Counted from the stretch's first letter, positions 8,284-18,793 are shown. The stretch: DNA of 64,000 bases from Labilibaculum sp041595635 (GCF_041595635.1 NZ_JBFHJW010000011.1:1-64000); one strand, 5' to 3'. Notes: a model not told the origin generated them from the sequence alone. A program made the numbers and translations.

Positions 8284-11200
8284 CTAACCTCTGGGAATCG
8301 AAAAGTAAAAACTCGTTCCTTTATTTTTTTCACTTTCAACCCAAATGTTACCTCCGTTCAGTTCTACAAACTCTTTGCTTAACATCAAACCAAATCCTGT
8401 TCCTGTCTCATTTGCAGTCCCTTCACTTGTAGAAACCATATCGATTTTAAAAAGTTTTTCCAACTGTTTATCGCTCATTCCTACACCCTCATCACTTACT
8501 TTCACCACAACAAAATCCTTATCCAACTTGCATTTTAGTCTGATAGTTTGCTTTGGGAACGAATACTTTATTGCATTGGATAACAAGTTTCTAATTACCG
8601 TGTCAATCATTGCTTTATCGGCTTTCACCATAGCAGTATCGAATTCTCCGCTCACATGCAAATCTTTTAGGGAAGCTAAACTTTTGTGAATACCAACATT
8701 TTTATCCAAAAACTCTTTCAAATCAAATGTCTCTGGCTTCAATTTGAAATTTCCTTTCTGAACATTGGCCCATTCTAACAGACTTTCCAAAAGCTTATAG
8801 GTATCATTTGAACTTCTGTAAATAGTTTCCACCAATTCTTTTCGCTCTTCGGCTGATAATAAATTTTTATCCTGCAAAAGAATGCGTGAAAAACCACGAA
8901 TGGCATTGAACGGATTTCTTAAATCGTGAGCAATTATCGACATAAACTTATCTTTAGCCATATTAGCATTGGACAGTTCATCATTTATATTTTGCAATTG
9001 AATGGTTCGATCGGAAACAATTTTCTCTAGTTCAAGAAGATTTTTTTGTGTTCTTTTTTTACTGTATTGATTGGTAAGAAATATCAGTAATAATATAATC
9101 AAACATCCTGAAAGAATTGCGTACCATCTAAAATACCAAATTCGAGAAACCTTTAGATGGATCACTTTTGCCTCGCTCCATTTATAATTTCCTTCATGTT
9201 TTCCACGGATACATATTTTATACTTTCCCGCTTTTAACTTCGAAATTAGTATTTGATTTTTGGACGACAATTTTTTCCATTTGATGATCGGTTGTGAAGC
9301 CTGAATTACACAATATTCAAAACGATTTTGTTTTTGAGGGTAAATACTTGCTGAAACATCCAATAGTAACATTGAATTTGCCGCTATGGACATAAGATCA
9401 TTCTGACCGATCAATTCTCCTTCACTGTCTGTTAGGTAAACCACCGGTGTCGGAGTTGACAAAATTGAGTCTAAAATTGGTGCATAGGCAATGCCATTAG
9501 AAGTACCAACCCATAAATAGCCAGAAGAATCAACAAGCAAATTACGTGTTGTAAATGTTTTCGATGGCAAACCCTGATCAGGAGTAAACAAAGAAATATC
9601 ACTTTTCCGCTTTCGAATCACTCCTTTACTTGTGGTCAGCCAAATGGAATGGTCTTTATCTATTGCCAAAGAATTCACTTCACTATTTGTCATATCGTCC
9701 AAATCCATCTTCTCGATGGACTTATTACTATATTTCAACAAACCTCCTGATGTACCCATATAGAGAGTATCCTCATCAAATTTCATATCTCTTACCCAAA
9801 AGTCTTCACTAATTTCGAAGGGCGTTGGCACAGAAAGATCTGTAATTTTATCGGTAATAAAATCAAATTTAAACAAGTAAGAATGCTTATATTCGGCGCC
9901 AATATAAAGATTTTGCTCATCATCTAATTGAATATTTTGAATGATACGCTTACCGTTGAATTCTTTCAAATAACTCTTAACAATTCCTGTTTTAAGGTTA
10001 AACTTAAACAATTCTTTATTCGCAACCACCCAAATTCTTTCTTCCGAAGATATTTTTATGCTTGTAATTGCATGATTGGAAATCGACAATTTTGATATCA
10101 ATTCCTTGTCCTTATACACAAATAAATCACCCTGTTCGGTCCCCAAAAATGTAAAATCACCAAAAAACTCGCATACATCCAATGCCCCCTCAAAATTAAA
10201 ATCCAGACTTATAATATTTCTTTTTTCATCAAGTTCGAAAACTTGATTTCGTCCTGAAAAACGAAGTTTTCCTGCTGAAGTAAGGTTAATGCTGGAAATA
10301 TATTCAGCGTTAGATGTTTGAAATTCATAGGAGAAAAATTTCTTTTCCATCACAACAATACCCGAATTGGTCGACACCCAATATTTACCATATTGATCAA
10401 AAAGTATATCATTAATGGTAAAATAAGGAAAACCACCAATGGGATAGATTTTATAATCATCCGAAAGATCCACCTCGATCAATCCCTGGAACCAAGTTCC
10501 CACCAATAGTTTGCTATCGGATAATTTATGAAAACAAGAGGCTGAAATAGAAGGCTTTATTTCTTCCTTTACTAATTGACCATTCTTTTCATCATAAGTA
10601 ATTTTTAAAATTCCTTGAGAGGTACCCAACAAAAATTCATTCTTTCCAATTTTAATGGAAGCAAATACCAAACGCATCAAATGCAGGTCTGATTCGACAA
10701 ATTCATGTTTATTTTCATCGAATTGATAAAACCATCCTTGTTGCGATACAATAAGTAAACGTCCACTATCACTTTCCAAAAACTGAAATGACCGAGCATA
10801 AGATGAAGTTCTGTTCTTTTCATCCATTGCAAATTTTTCAATCGATCCATTTTTATAACGAAAAATATCATTATAATCCGTAATCCATAAATTATTATTT
10901 TGATCTTCGAATAAATACTTTGGGTATTTGGGTTTTGAGTTATCGGTGTTGCATTCAATAAACAATTTTAGGATTATTTTTCCTGACTCCCTTTTAATTT
11001 GATAAATAGCATCATCGGAAACGGCCAAAAGATCGCCATTATCTCTTCGAAATATTTCCTTAAAATACCGTGATTTTCCTTGAGGTATATCCACTAAAAT
11101 AAAATGGTCATTTTCAAGAAATAGAACACCGCCATCGGTAGCAAAATAGTACACCCCTAAGGAATCTTGCTGCGAAGACTTAACCAATTCTTCGTTCAGT

Positions 11201-11322
11201 TTATTCTCTTTATTGTAATTAAAAAAACGAAAATTCGTTCTCTGTCCATTAGAAAAAAAAGAAACCGAACAAAGTAGTAAAATAAAAAAGGAACGAAACA
11301 GTAAGGATATCATTCTAAACAT
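8284..11322 (-). CDS. Reg_prop/Y_Y_Y sensor histidine kinase without output domain
   Basis: The protein has about 1012 residues. It has an N-terminal signal segment (FRSFFILLLCSVSFFSNGQ), then a long periplasmic two-component-regulator propeller with repeats such as NNLWITD, GKYWVSTNSGI and GYLWVGTSNGIAY, a Y_Y_Y domain, one membrane helix (WYAILSGCLIILLLIFL), a HisKA domain with the phosphoacceptor in MSIIAHDLRNPFNAIRG and a HATPase domain (VSDEGVGMSDKQ, GTGFGLMLSKE). It stops after the ATPase domain. There is no receiver or AraC-type domain, unlike Bacteroides hybrid regulators, and no response regulator nearby. The start is set at the Met just before the signal sequence; an upstream Met would add 14 residues. 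It probably senses an extracellular ligand, possibly related to the flanking fermentation genes. Confidence 0.88.
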   Translation of the reverse strand: MFRMISLLFRSFFILLLCSVSFFSNGQRTNFRFFNYNKENKLNEELVKSSQQDSLGVYYFATDGGVLFLENDHFILVDIPQGKSRYFKEIFRRDNGDLLAVSDDAIYQIKRESGKIILKLFIECNTDNSKPKYPKYLFEDQNNNLWITDYNDIFRYKNGSIEKFAMDEKNRTSSYARSFQFLESDSGRLLIVSQQGWFYQFDENKHEFVESDLHLMRLVFASIKIGKNEFLLGTSQGILKITYDEKNGQLVKEEIKPSISASCFHKLSDSKLLVGTWFQGLIEVDLSDDYKIYPIGGFPYFTINDILFDQYGKYWVSTNSGIVVMEKKFFSYEFQTSNAEYISSINLTSAGKLRFSGRNQVFELDEKRNIISLDFNFEGALDVCEFFGDFTFLGTEQGDLFVYKDKELISKLSISNHAITSIKISSEERIWVVANKELFKFNLKTGIVKSYLKEFNGKRIIQNIQLDDEQNLYIGAEYKHSYLFKFDFITDKITDLSVPTPFEISEDFWVRDMKFDEDTLYMGTSGGLLKYSNKSIEKMDLDDMTNSEVNSLAIDKDHSIWLTTSKGVIRKRKSDISLFTPDQGLPSKTFTTRNLLVDSSGYLWVGTSNGIAYAPILDSILSTPTPVVYLTDSEGELIGQNDLMSIAANSMLLLDVSASIYPQKQNRFEYCVIQASQPIIKWKKLSSKNQILISKLKAGKYKICIRGKHEGNYKWSEAKVIHLKVSRIWYFRWYAILSGCLIILLLIFLTNQYSKKRTQKNLLELEKIVSDRTIQLQNINDELSNANMAKDKFMSIIAHDLRNPFNAIRGFSRILLQDKNLLSAEERKELVETIYRSSNDTYKLLESLLEWANVQKGNFKLKPETFDLKEFLDKNVGIHKSLASLKDLHVSGEFDTAMVKADKAMIDTVIRNLLSNAIKYSFPKQTIRLKCKLDKDFVVVKVSDEGVGMSDKQLEKLFKIDMVSTSEGTANETGTGFGLMLSKEFVELNGGNIWVESEKNKGTSFYFSIPRG

Positions 11323-11460
11323 TAAATTAAATTCAATATGTACTAATAAGGGCCTTAACGACAACGACAGCTTTTTGTTTCATAGGAGAACCATTACTTT
11401 CCCAAAAAACTACCGTTTAAGAATTATTTAACAAAAAAAGTTCAAAAAATACAATTAAAA

Positions 11461-11489
11461 ATAAAAAAAGCCCTGTCTTCCGACAGGGC
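11461..11489 (-). terminator. Terminator of the pta-ackA operon
   Basis: GCCCTGTC (11470-11477) pairs with GACAGGGC (11482-11489) across a 4-nt loop. On the minus strand it is followed by a T-run. It lies 30 bp downstream of ackA. Confidence 0.9.
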
Positions 11490-11517
11490 ATATACTATAC
11501 ATATTACAAATATATCA

Positions 11518-12726
11518 TTAGCTCAAAGCCTCAACTATACGTTGCGTATCCGAAGCAATTACTAATTCTTCGTTTGTAGTAATAACCATTGCTTTTACTT
11601 TTGATCCTTCTTTTGAAATAATTGCATCTTTACCTCGTAAACCATTATTCTTTTCAAAATCAAAATCAAGGCCTAAGTATCCAAAATCTCCAGCAATTTT
11701 TTCTCGTGAAAGGATGTCATTTTCACCAATACCACCAGTAAAAATAACCAAATCAACACCACCCATTGATGCAATGTAAGAACCCACAAATTTTTTCACT
11801 CTGTAAGTAAACATATCCAATGCCAATTGTGCTCTTTTATTTCCTCCTTCAGCAGAAGCTTCTAAATCTCTCATATCAGAAGAAACACCTGAAACTCCAG
11901 CTAATCCACTTTGCTTATTAATCATCTTGTTTGCCTCTTCAATCGACAAATTTTTCTTTTCAGAAATATAAAGAAGCGCACCTAAATCAAGGCTACCTGT
12001 ACGAGTACCCATTAACAGACCTTCATTTGGAGTAAATCCCATTGAAGTTTCGACTGATTTTCCACCTTTAATTGCACAAACAGATGCTCCATTACCCAAA
12101 TGACAGCTAACAATCTTTTTGTCTTCGATTTGCCATCCCAAAATATCGCAAGCTTTATGAGCAACAAATTTGTGACTAGTACCGTGAAATCCATATTTAC
12201 GAACACGAAGATCTTCGTAGCAATCATATGGCAAACCATACATAAATGCCACAGGAGGTAATGTTTGATGAAATGATGTATCAAAAACAGCAACCTGCTT
12301 AATTCCAGGAATTAATTTTTCCATAGAAAGAATTCCTTCTAAGTTAGCAGGATTATGAAGTGGAGCTAATTCGCAACAAGCAGCGATTTTCTTTTTAGCA
12401 TCTTCATCAACAATGGCACTATCTTTAAAATACTCTCCTCCGTGTGCAACACGATGACCAACAGCATCAATTTCATTTATCTTAGAAATAACACCATGTT
12501 CTTTATCAACAAGTGCTTTTAAAACAAGATCAATAGCTACGCTATGATTGGGTATGTCTTGAACAAGCTCAAATTTACTTTTCCCTTCTGGTTTGTGAAT
12601 AAGATTACCTTCTTTAAGACCAATTCGTTCAACAAGACCTTTTGCCAACAAAGTAGCTTCGCTATCCATGCTTAACAATTGGTATTTTAAAGAAGAACTA
12701 CCACAATTAAAAACTAGAACGTTCAT
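11518..12726 (-). CDS. ackA: Acetate kinase
   Basis: This converts acetyl-phosphate and ADP to acetate and ATP, the energy-yielding end of acetate fermentation. It is full length (402 residues) with all ASKHA signatures: NCGSSSLKYQ near the N-terminus, GHRVAHGGE, FDTSFHQT, KYGFHGTSHKFV, CHLGNGASVCA, MGFTPNEGLLMGTRTG and FTGGIGEND. It is the second gene of a pta-ackA operon, 32 bp after pta, and ends in a strong terminator. It might also accept acyl-phosphates from the two Ptb-like enzymes in the same region, which have no dedicated kinase here (inference). Confidence 0.97.
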   Translation of the reverse strand: MNVLVFNCGSSSLKYQLLSMDSEATLLAKGLVERIGLKEGNLIHKPEGKSKFELVQDIPNHSVAIDLVLKALVDKEHGVISKINEIDAVGHRVAHGGEYFKDSAIVDEDAKKKIAACCELAPLHNPANLEGILSMEKLIPGIKQVAVFDTSFHQTLPPVAFMYGLPYDCYEDLRVRKYGFHGTSHKFVAHKACDILGWQIEDKKIVSCHLGNGASVCAIKGGKSVETSMGFTPNEGLLMGTRTGSLDLGALLYISEKKNLSIEEANKMINKQSGLAGVSGVSSDMRDLEASAEGGNKRAQLALDMFTYRVKKFVGSYIASMGGVDLVIFTGGIGENDILSREKIAGDFGYLGLDFDFEKNNGLRGKDAIISKEGSKVKAMVITTNEELVIASDTQRIVEALS

Positions 12727-12758
12727 AAGAAATTATATTTAGTTTGTTATCTATTTAA

Positions 12759-13760
12759 TTATAATCCTGCAGCTTGATTTGCTGTAATAGCAACCAAATT
12801 CACAATATCACTTACCGAACACCCTCTTGATAAATCGTTGATAGGAGCTGCCATTCCCTGTAAAACAGGACCTACAGCTTCTGCACCAGCCAAACGTTGA
12901 ACTAATTTATAAGCAATGTTTCCTACTTCCAAAGTTGGAAATACCAAAACGTTAGCTTTACCAGCAACCTTACTGTTAGGAGCTTTTTGAGCACCTATGG
13001 CTTCTACAATTGCAGCATCAGCTTGCAATTCACCATCGATTTGAAATTCAGGAGCCATTTCTTTTGCCAAACGAGTTGCCTCAACAACCTTATCAACCAT
13101 TTCATGTTTACCCGATCCCATTGTAGAAAAGCTTAACATGGCAACACGAGGTTCCATTTTAGCAATTGCTTTGGTTGTTTTTGCAGTTGCAACTGCAATT
13201 TCTGCCAATTCACTTGCTGTAGGATTAGGATGTACTGCACAATCAGCGAAAACCATCATTCCATTATCGCCAAATGATTTATCTTTTAAAAGCATAATAA
13301 AAGCACCCGATACCACAGAAATACCTGGCATTGTTTTTACAATTTGAAATGCAGGACGCAATACATCACCAGTAGCATTCATTGCTCCGGCTACTTCTCC
13401 GTCAGCATCACCTGCTTTAATCATAAGAGTTGCCAAATACAATGGATCCTGAACCAATACCATGGCTTTTTCCATTGTCATTCCTTTTTTCTTTCTTAAT
13501 TCTACTAAAATCTCAGCATAAGCCTCCATTTTGGCATGATTTTTAGGATCAACAATCGTTGCTTTGTCAATATTTTTCAGGTTTAAACGAGCAGCTTCCG
13601 ATGCAATTTCATCAGGATTTCCAATCAATATTATTTTAGCAATTTTCTCACTTAAAAGAATATCAGTTGCCTGTAAAGTTCTTTCTTCAGTTCCTTCAGG
13701 TAAAACAATTGTTTTACTGTTTAAACGTGCATTCTCTTTTATTTTCTGCAATAAGTCCAT
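12759..13760 (-). CDS. pta: Phosphate acetyltransferase
   Basis: This converts acetyl-CoA and phosphate to acetyl-phosphate. It is the short Pta form (333 residues, catalytic domain only, without the N-terminal DRTGG/CobQ-like regions of E. coli Pta). Recognisable are IVLPEGTEERTLQA, GDADGEVAGA, GDNGMMVFADCAVHPNP, LSFSTMGSG, ANVLVFPTLEVGNIAYK and the terminal ITANQAAGL. It is transcribed with ackA, 32 bp downstream. A TAnnTTTG element lies about 41 bp upstream of the ATG. Confidence 0.96.
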   Translation of the reverse strand: MDLLQKIKENARLNSKTIVLPEGTEERTLQATDILLSEKIAKIILIGNPDEIASEAARLNLKNIDKATIVDPKNHAKMEAYAEILVELRKKKGMTMEKAMVLVQDPLYLATLMIKAGDADGEVAGAMNATGDVLRPAFQIVKTMPGISVVSGAFIMLLKDKSFGDNGMMVFADCAVHPNPTASELAEIAVATAKTTKAIAKMEPRVAMLSFSTMGSGKHEMVDKVVEATRLAKEMAPEFQIDGELQADAAIVEAIGAQKAPNSKVAGKANVLVFPTLEVGNIAYKLVQRLAGAEAVGPVLQGMAAPINDLSRGCSVSDIVNLVAITANQAAGL

Positions 13761-13801
13761 TGGTATTCAGTATTTTAATCAGTTTTGTAATCTCGACTTT
13801 G

Positions 13802-13809
13802 CAAAAATA
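13802..13809 (-). promoter_or_regulatory. -7 element for pta-ackA
   Basis: Minus-strand TATTTTTG, a perfect TAnnTTTG match, 41 bp upstream of the pta ATG. No clear -33 element at the usual spacing. Confidence 0.45.
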
Positions 13810-13962
13810 GGAATAAAACGTAAACTTTAGATTCCTAAATGAATAATTTTTCGTCTTTTTTTTCCAAAAATTTCTATAAATATTCATTCTCAATAAGATT
13901 GCTTTTAAAATAAAAACGTAATTTACTACTACTGATTTTCAACAAAACAGATCAATTTATCC

Positions 13963-16902
13963 ATGAAATCGAACAAACAAAGCATTTTAATTGAAAACCT
14001 TTGCGCTAAAATGCAAGGCGAATTATTTCAAGACACGAGCACACGCCTTATTTATGCCACAGATGCTTCGGCCTACAAAGTTCTCCCTCTGGCAGTAGCT
14101 TATCCAAAAACTGAAGATGACCTATTACTTTTGATTCAATTTGCTTCTTCTGAAAAAATACCACTTATTCCACGAGCAGCTGGAACTTCATTAGCAGGAC
14201 AAGTGGTTGGCAATGGAATTATCGTGGATATTTCTAAATACTTCACAAAAATTTTGGAACTTAATGCAGAAGAAAAATGGGTTCGAGTTCAACCTGGCGT
14301 CATCCTCGATGAGTTGAACCTATATTTAAAAGATTTCGGTTTGTTTTTTGGTCCCGAAACCTCAACAAGTAGTCGTTGCATGATTGGTGGTATGTTGGGA
14401 AATAATTCGTGCGGAGCACATTCACTCATTTATGGAAGTACCCGCGATCATACCTCGGAAGTAAAATGCATTTTAAGCGATGGCAGCAAAGCCAAATTCA
14501 GCGAAGTAAACAATGACCAATTTGCTCAGAAATGTTCCGAGAATACAGGTTTAGAATCAAAAATTTATCAACAAATACAAAATATACTTACTTCTGTAGA
14601 GACAAGAGAATCCATAAAAAAAGAATTTCCTGATCCTCAGATAAAACGAAGAAACACTGGATATGCAATTGACCTACTGGCTAACTCTTCCCCATTCACA
14701 CCCAATGGAGAAGCCTTTAATTTCTGTAAGCTTTTGGCAGGATCGGAAGGCACACTTGCATTCACAACGGAAATAAAATTGAGTCTAATTCCTCTTCCAC
14801 CCAAAGAAAAAGCACTGATTTGCGCCCATTTTGAGAGTTTAGAAGAAGCAGTTCAAGGAAATCTAATTGCTTTACAATACCAACCTGGGGCAGTAGAGCT
14901 AATGGACGATCAGATTTTGAAATTGACAGAAGGAAACATTACTCAAGCAAAAAATCGCTTCTTTATAAAAGGGCATCCTGGAGCTATTTTAATCATTGAA
15001 TTTGCTCGCGAATCAAAAGAAGAAATAGAGAAAATTGCCCGAGAAATGGAAGCCGAATTCCACCGTAAAGATCTAGGATATCACTTTCCACTTGTTTCTG
15101 GAGCAGAAAATACATCCAAAGTATGGGATTTAAGAAAGTCTGCTCTGGGCGTTTTATCGAACATGAAAGGAGATGCAAAACCTGTTTCCCTGATTGAAGA
15201 TACTTCTGTTCTTCCGGAAGTACTGTTCGATTATATTGCAGATGTGAAAGTATTGATGAAAAAGCATGAAATTGATTGTGTTTTTCATGCTCACATTGGA
15301 ACAGGTGAAATTCATCTGCGTCCGGTGCTCAATCTAAAAGACAAATCCGATCAGGAAAAATTTCACCAAATCGGGCTCGATTCAGCTAAATTGGTAAAAA
15401 AATACAAAGGTTCATTGAGTGGAGAACATGGAGATGGAAGACTTCGTGGTGAATTTATTTCCATCATGATTGGAGAACAAAACTATCAGCTCTTAAGGGA
15501 CATTAAAAAATGCTGGGATCCACACAATATTTTTAATCCAGGAAAAATTGTAGACACGCCCAAAATGAATACACATTTGCGCTATCTACCTAATCAGGAA
15601 ACCCGTGAACTGACAACCCATTTCGATTTTTCGAAGGACTTAGGAATTATAAGAGCCACAGAACGTTGCAACGGATCAGGCGATTGCCGCAATACTCATC
15701 TCACTGGCAAAGGCATGTGTCCAAGCTACCAAGCTACACTGGATGAGAAACTTACAACACGCGCTCGAGCCAATCTATTTCGGGAATTTCTCACCAATTC
15801 AAACAAGAATAACCCCTTCAATCACAAGGAATTATACGATATCTTAGATTTATGTTTATCTTGTAAAGCCTGTAAATCGGAATGTCCATCAAATGTTGAT
15901 ATGGCTAAATTAAAAGCCGAATTTCTGCAACAGTATTATGAATCCAATCGGATGCCTTTCCGGAGTAGATTAATCGCAAACATCACACAAATAAACCAAC
16001 TGGGAAGCTATGCTCCAAAACTTTTCAACTTTGTGAATCAAAATCCATTTGTCGGTAAAATGGTAAAAAAAAGTCTAGGATTTGCTCCCAAACGAAGCAT
16101 TCCTTCACTGTATAAAACAACGCTACGAAAATGGTATTCTCAGCAAGCCAAATTTTCTAGTAATCGCAAAGTCTATCTTTTTGCCGATGAATTTACCAAC
16201 TACAACGATACACCAATCGGAATAAAAACCGTGCAACTATTACAAGCTTTAAACTATGAAGTAATAATTCCAAAGCATGTTGAAAGTGGGCGAACTTACC
16301 TTTCAAAAGGTTTGGTGAAAAAGGCCAAACAATTAGCCATTAAAAATGTAAACTTACTTAAATATCTGATTTCTGAAAACACTCCATTAATTGGTATTGA
16401 GCCATCAGCAATTCTTACTTTTCGTGATGAATATCCAGAATTGGTTCCTGCTTCAATGCAAAAAAATGCCAGGAATTTAGCTACAAATACACTTACAATC
16501 GAGGAGTTTTTGTATCAGGAAATGAATGCGGAAAATATCCGAAAAGAACAATTTACGGATGAAAAAAAAGAGGTGAAATTCCACACCCATTGTTACCAGA
16601 AAGCTTTGGCCTCATCCCTTCCAATTAAAGAAATACTTAGTTTTCCAGCAAACTATTCAGCCGTTGAAATTCAATCGGGATGCTGCGGCATGGCTGGCTC
16701 TTTCGGTTACGAAAAGGAACATTACAATTTGAGCCGAAAAGTTGGTGAGTTAATTCTTTTACCTGAAGTACGAAAAACGCCAACAACGACCCTTCTTGCT
16801 GCTTCGGGAACTTCCTGTCGCCATCAGATTAAGGATGAAACCGACCGAGAGGCCAGGCATCCTGTTGAAATATTGTTTGAAGCTTTAAAAACGAAAACTT
16901 GA
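13963..16902 (+). CDS. Fused FAD-linked oxidase and Fe-S dehydrogenase (D-2-hydroxyacid type)
   Basis: A 979-residue fusion of a GlcD-like flavoprotein with a GlcF-like Fe-S protein, of the YdiJ / D-lactate dehydrogenase type. The FAD-binding domain (residues about 38-200) includes PRAAGTSLAGQVVG and MIGGMLGNNSCGAHS. The FAD-oxidase C-terminal domain follows (about 275-540, HAHIGTGEIHLRP, SGEHGDGRLRGEF). Ferredoxin-type cysteines occur near 567-586 (ERCNGSGDCR, GMCPSYQAT) and 630-641 (CLSCKACKSECP). A CCG-type motif (GCCGMAGSFGYE) is near 907. It should oxidise a D-2-hydroxyacid such as D-lactate and pass electrons to the quinone pool. The exact substrate is not shown. It is a single gene, convergent with the next. 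Confidence 0.9.
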   Translation: MKSNKQSILIENLCAKMQGELFQDTSTRLIYATDASAYKVLPLAVAYPKTEDDLLLLIQFASSEKIPLIPRAAGTSLAGQVVGNGIIVDISKYFTKILELNAEEKWVRVQPGVILDELNLYLKDFGLFFGPETSTSSRCMIGGMLGNNSCGAHSLIYGSTRDHTSEVKCILSDGSKAKFSEVNNDQFAQKCSENTGLESKIYQQIQNILTSVETRESIKKEFPDPQIKRRNTGYAIDLLANSSPFTPNGEAFNFCKLLAGSEGTLAFTTEIKLSLIPLPPKEKALICAHFESLEEAVQGNLIALQYQPGAVELMDDQILKLTEGNITQAKNRFFIKGHPGAILIIEFARESKEEIEKIAREMEAEFHRKDLGYHFPLVSGAENTSKVWDLRKSALGVLSNMKGDAKPVSLIEDTSVLPEVLFDYIADVKVLMKKHEIDCVFHAHIGTGEIHLRPVLNLKDKSDQEKFHQIGLDSAKLVKKYKGSLSGEHGDGRLRGEFISIMIGEQNYQLLRDIKKCWDPHNIFNPGKIVDTPKMNTHLRYLPNQETRELTTHFDFSKDLGIIRATERCNGSGDCRNTHLTGKGMCPSYQATLDEKLTTRARANLFREFLTNSNKNNPFNHKELYDILDLCLSCKACKSECPSNVDMAKLKAEFLQQYYESNRMPFRSRLIANITQINQLGSYAPKLFNFVNQNPFVGKMVKKSLGFAPKRSIPSLYKTTLRKWYSQQAKFSSNRKVYLFADEFTNYNDTPIGIKTVQLLQALNYEVIIPKHVESGRTYLSKGLVKKAKQLAIKNVNLLKYLISENTPLIGIEPSAILTFRDEYPELVPASMQKNARNLATNTLTIEEFLYQEMNAENIRKEQFTDEKKEVKFHTHCYQKALASSLPIKEILSFPANYSAVEIQSGCCGMAGSFGYEKEHYNLSRKVGELILLPEVRKTPTTTLLAASGTSCRHQIKDETDREARHPVEILFEALKTKT

Positions 16903-16904
16903 AA

Positions 16905-17471
16905 CTAAGCAAAGAAATTCTCAAGATCTGCCAAGCTAATTACCCTAGCAAATTCCTGATGCAAGCTTGCCAAGGCTGTATCGTGAATTAATTCTGCTGA
17001 ATATTTTTCTCCATGAATTCCAACCTTATCAAAAGTTGCTGTAGCATCAGCAACCAGATAAGTTTCGTAACCTAAATTACCGGCCATTCGTGTGGTGGTT
17101 GATATGCAATGATCGGTAGTTAAACCTACAATCACCAATTTCCGAATGCCTTGTCCATCCAATTGTTGCTTTAAATCGGTGCCAATAAAAGCCGAATTTA
17201 CATTTTTCTTAATTACAGGTTCTCCTGCTTTTGGATGGGTAGCATCGAGAAATTCGTTACCCGGATTGCCTTCTAACAAAGGAGAATTCGGTGTTGTTGA
17301 GCAATGTTTAACATGAAACAAAGGCATGTTATTTTTCCGCCACAAATCCAAAACTTTAGCAGCATTCTCTTCCGCCTGCAGATTGTTTCTTCCACCACCC
17401 CAATAATCAATATCCACAAATCCTTTTTGAAGATCAATTAGCAAAAGAGCCGTATTACTAGTAATTTCCAT
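16905..17471 (-). CDS. Isochorismatase-family cysteine hydrolase
   Basis: The 188-residue protein has the family triad: Asp13 in LLLIDLQKGF, a lysine near 88-89 in VIKKNVNSAF, and Cys122 in GLTTDHCISTT. The family hydrolyses amides such as nicotinamide, ureido compounds or isochorismate. The substrate cannot be read from the sequence. The gene converges with the fused dehydrogenase, with only 2 bp between the stop codons, and no terminator lies between them. Confidence 0.85.
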   Translation of the reverse strand: MEITSNTALLLIDLQKGFVDIDYWGGGRNNLQAEENAAKVLDLWRKNNMPLFHVKHCSTTPNSPLLEGNPGNEFLDATHPKAGEPVIKKNVNSAFIGTDLKQQLDGQGIRKLVIVGLTTDHCISTTTRMAGNLGYETYLVADATATFDKVGIHGEKYSAELIHDTALASLHQEFARVISLADLENFFA

Positions 17472-17536
17472 AATGCAAAGTTCTCTATTTTCTATTCAAT
17501 TTACACAAAAAAGTTCCGAATTCGATTTAAAAAAAC

Positions 17537-18760
17537 TTACCGATTGAAAAAATCACTTACTTTCTCGAATACCTCATCCATGCAGGCTTTTACCTTTTCT
17601 TGATCTACTCTAGCTGTAGGAAATGGATTTTCGTGAGTGTAATTGTAATCAAAATCGATTTCTTCAACAATAATATTAATATTTCGTGCAGCTCCCTTTA
17701 AGGTATTTTCAACCTCGTAACTTGGAAAAACAGTATCTCCTTTTAAAGCAATGGCATAAATCTGATGCTCCACATTTTTAAATAAAGACTCCCGAAATTC
17801 TCTCATCATCTTATAATCAAGCATGGTACGAAATACCTTTCCTTCCTGATGTTCCTCTCCCATATAATGCTGTAAATGATTTCCTTTCTTTATAAAAGAG
17901 TCTAAATGTTCCACCAAATAGGAATACAATGTCACGTTAACTTCACTATCTAAAATAAACTTTGAAACAGGCGACAAACGATTAAAAACAGCACCACTGC
18001 AAAAAAGACACAATTTGCTTTCACTAAACCAATTCTTATAATTTGTTAATTTCAAAATTTGCGAGAGCATTCCTCCAATAGAGTAAGCAAAAATATCAAA
18101 CGAAAAATCTGGATCAATCAATTCATGTTTTCCAGACTTGCACTCATCAATAAACTGAATTACATCGTAATAAGTCTGCAAACCTGACCAAATAAAACGT
18201 TGTGGCATAGAGTGAAGCCGCATACTAATAGCCACATTCGAAAGAGAGGAAGCTATTACATTCGGAAATTGAGCCTTTCGCTTTCGGCTTAACTCGAACA
18301 TAGCTTTTTTATCGCTCCAATGCTTGGGTGCTCGTTGCATATGAAAAGCAATAGGAAAAAACAGCACTGCACTTCCCGTCTTTTCGCAGATAGCTTGTCC
18401 CCAAGGTAAATACTTATCCCAAGTCTTCTCGTTGAAACCATGAAAAAGGAAAGTCAGTTTTTTGATCTTCTCCTTATCTTTTGGTTTTAAAATGTGATAA
18501 TTAAAATTCTGATTCTCTTCTACCATTGTGTCCTTTATGTAAACATCATCCTTTATGGACCCAATGTCATAGAAAGGATCTTCCTTCTCATGAAAGTGTT
18601 GCTTGTGCTGCATGCAATAATAGGCAGGCTTACCGGGCAAAATATCATGAGACTTGGAATGGAAAGGAAAAGAATATACTTCCACATCACCCAAATCGGT
18701 TTTTAACTCTTTACTTATAAACGCCTCTTTCAATTCTGAAAAGCGATCGGAATAACTCAT
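17537..18760 (-). CDS. Alpha/beta-hydrolase-like protein
   Basis: About 407 residues. A hydrolase-like strand-loop (LTFLFHGFNEKTW) is followed further on by a nucleophile elbow (FAYSIGGMLSQ, Ser near residue 227 counted from this start) and late acidic/His residues, including KGDTVFPSYEV and YTHENPFP. This fits an alpha/beta-hydrolase fold. It may belong to the Bacteroidota family DUF6051, but I am not certain. The start is placed at the internal Met of MSYSDRF; an upstream Met would add 11 residues. It has no signal peptide, so it is probably cytoplasmic. The function is unknown. Confidence 0.65.
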   Translation of the reverse strand: MSYSDRFSELKEAFISKELKTDLGDVEVYSFPFHSKSHDILPGKPAYYCMQHKQHFHEKEDPFYDIGSIKDDVYIKDTMVEENQNFNYHILKPKDKEKIKKLTFLFHGFNEKTWDKYLPWGQAICEKTGSAVLFFPIAFHMQRAPKHWSDKKAMFELSRKRKAQFPNVIASSLSNVAISMRLHSMPQRFIWSGLQTYYDVIQFIDECKSGKHELIDPDFSFDIFAYSIGGMLSQILKLTNYKNWFSESKLCLFCSGAVFNRLSPVSKFILDSEVNVTLYSYLVEHLDSFIKKGNHLQHYMGEEHQEGKVFRTMLDYKMMREFRESLFKNVEHQIYAIALKGDTVFPSYEVENTLKGAARNINIIVEEIDFDYNYTHENPFPTARVDQEKVKACMDEVFEKVSDFFNR

Positions 18761-18793
18761 ACGAAAATAATTATGTATTGATCTTTTTAGCAA

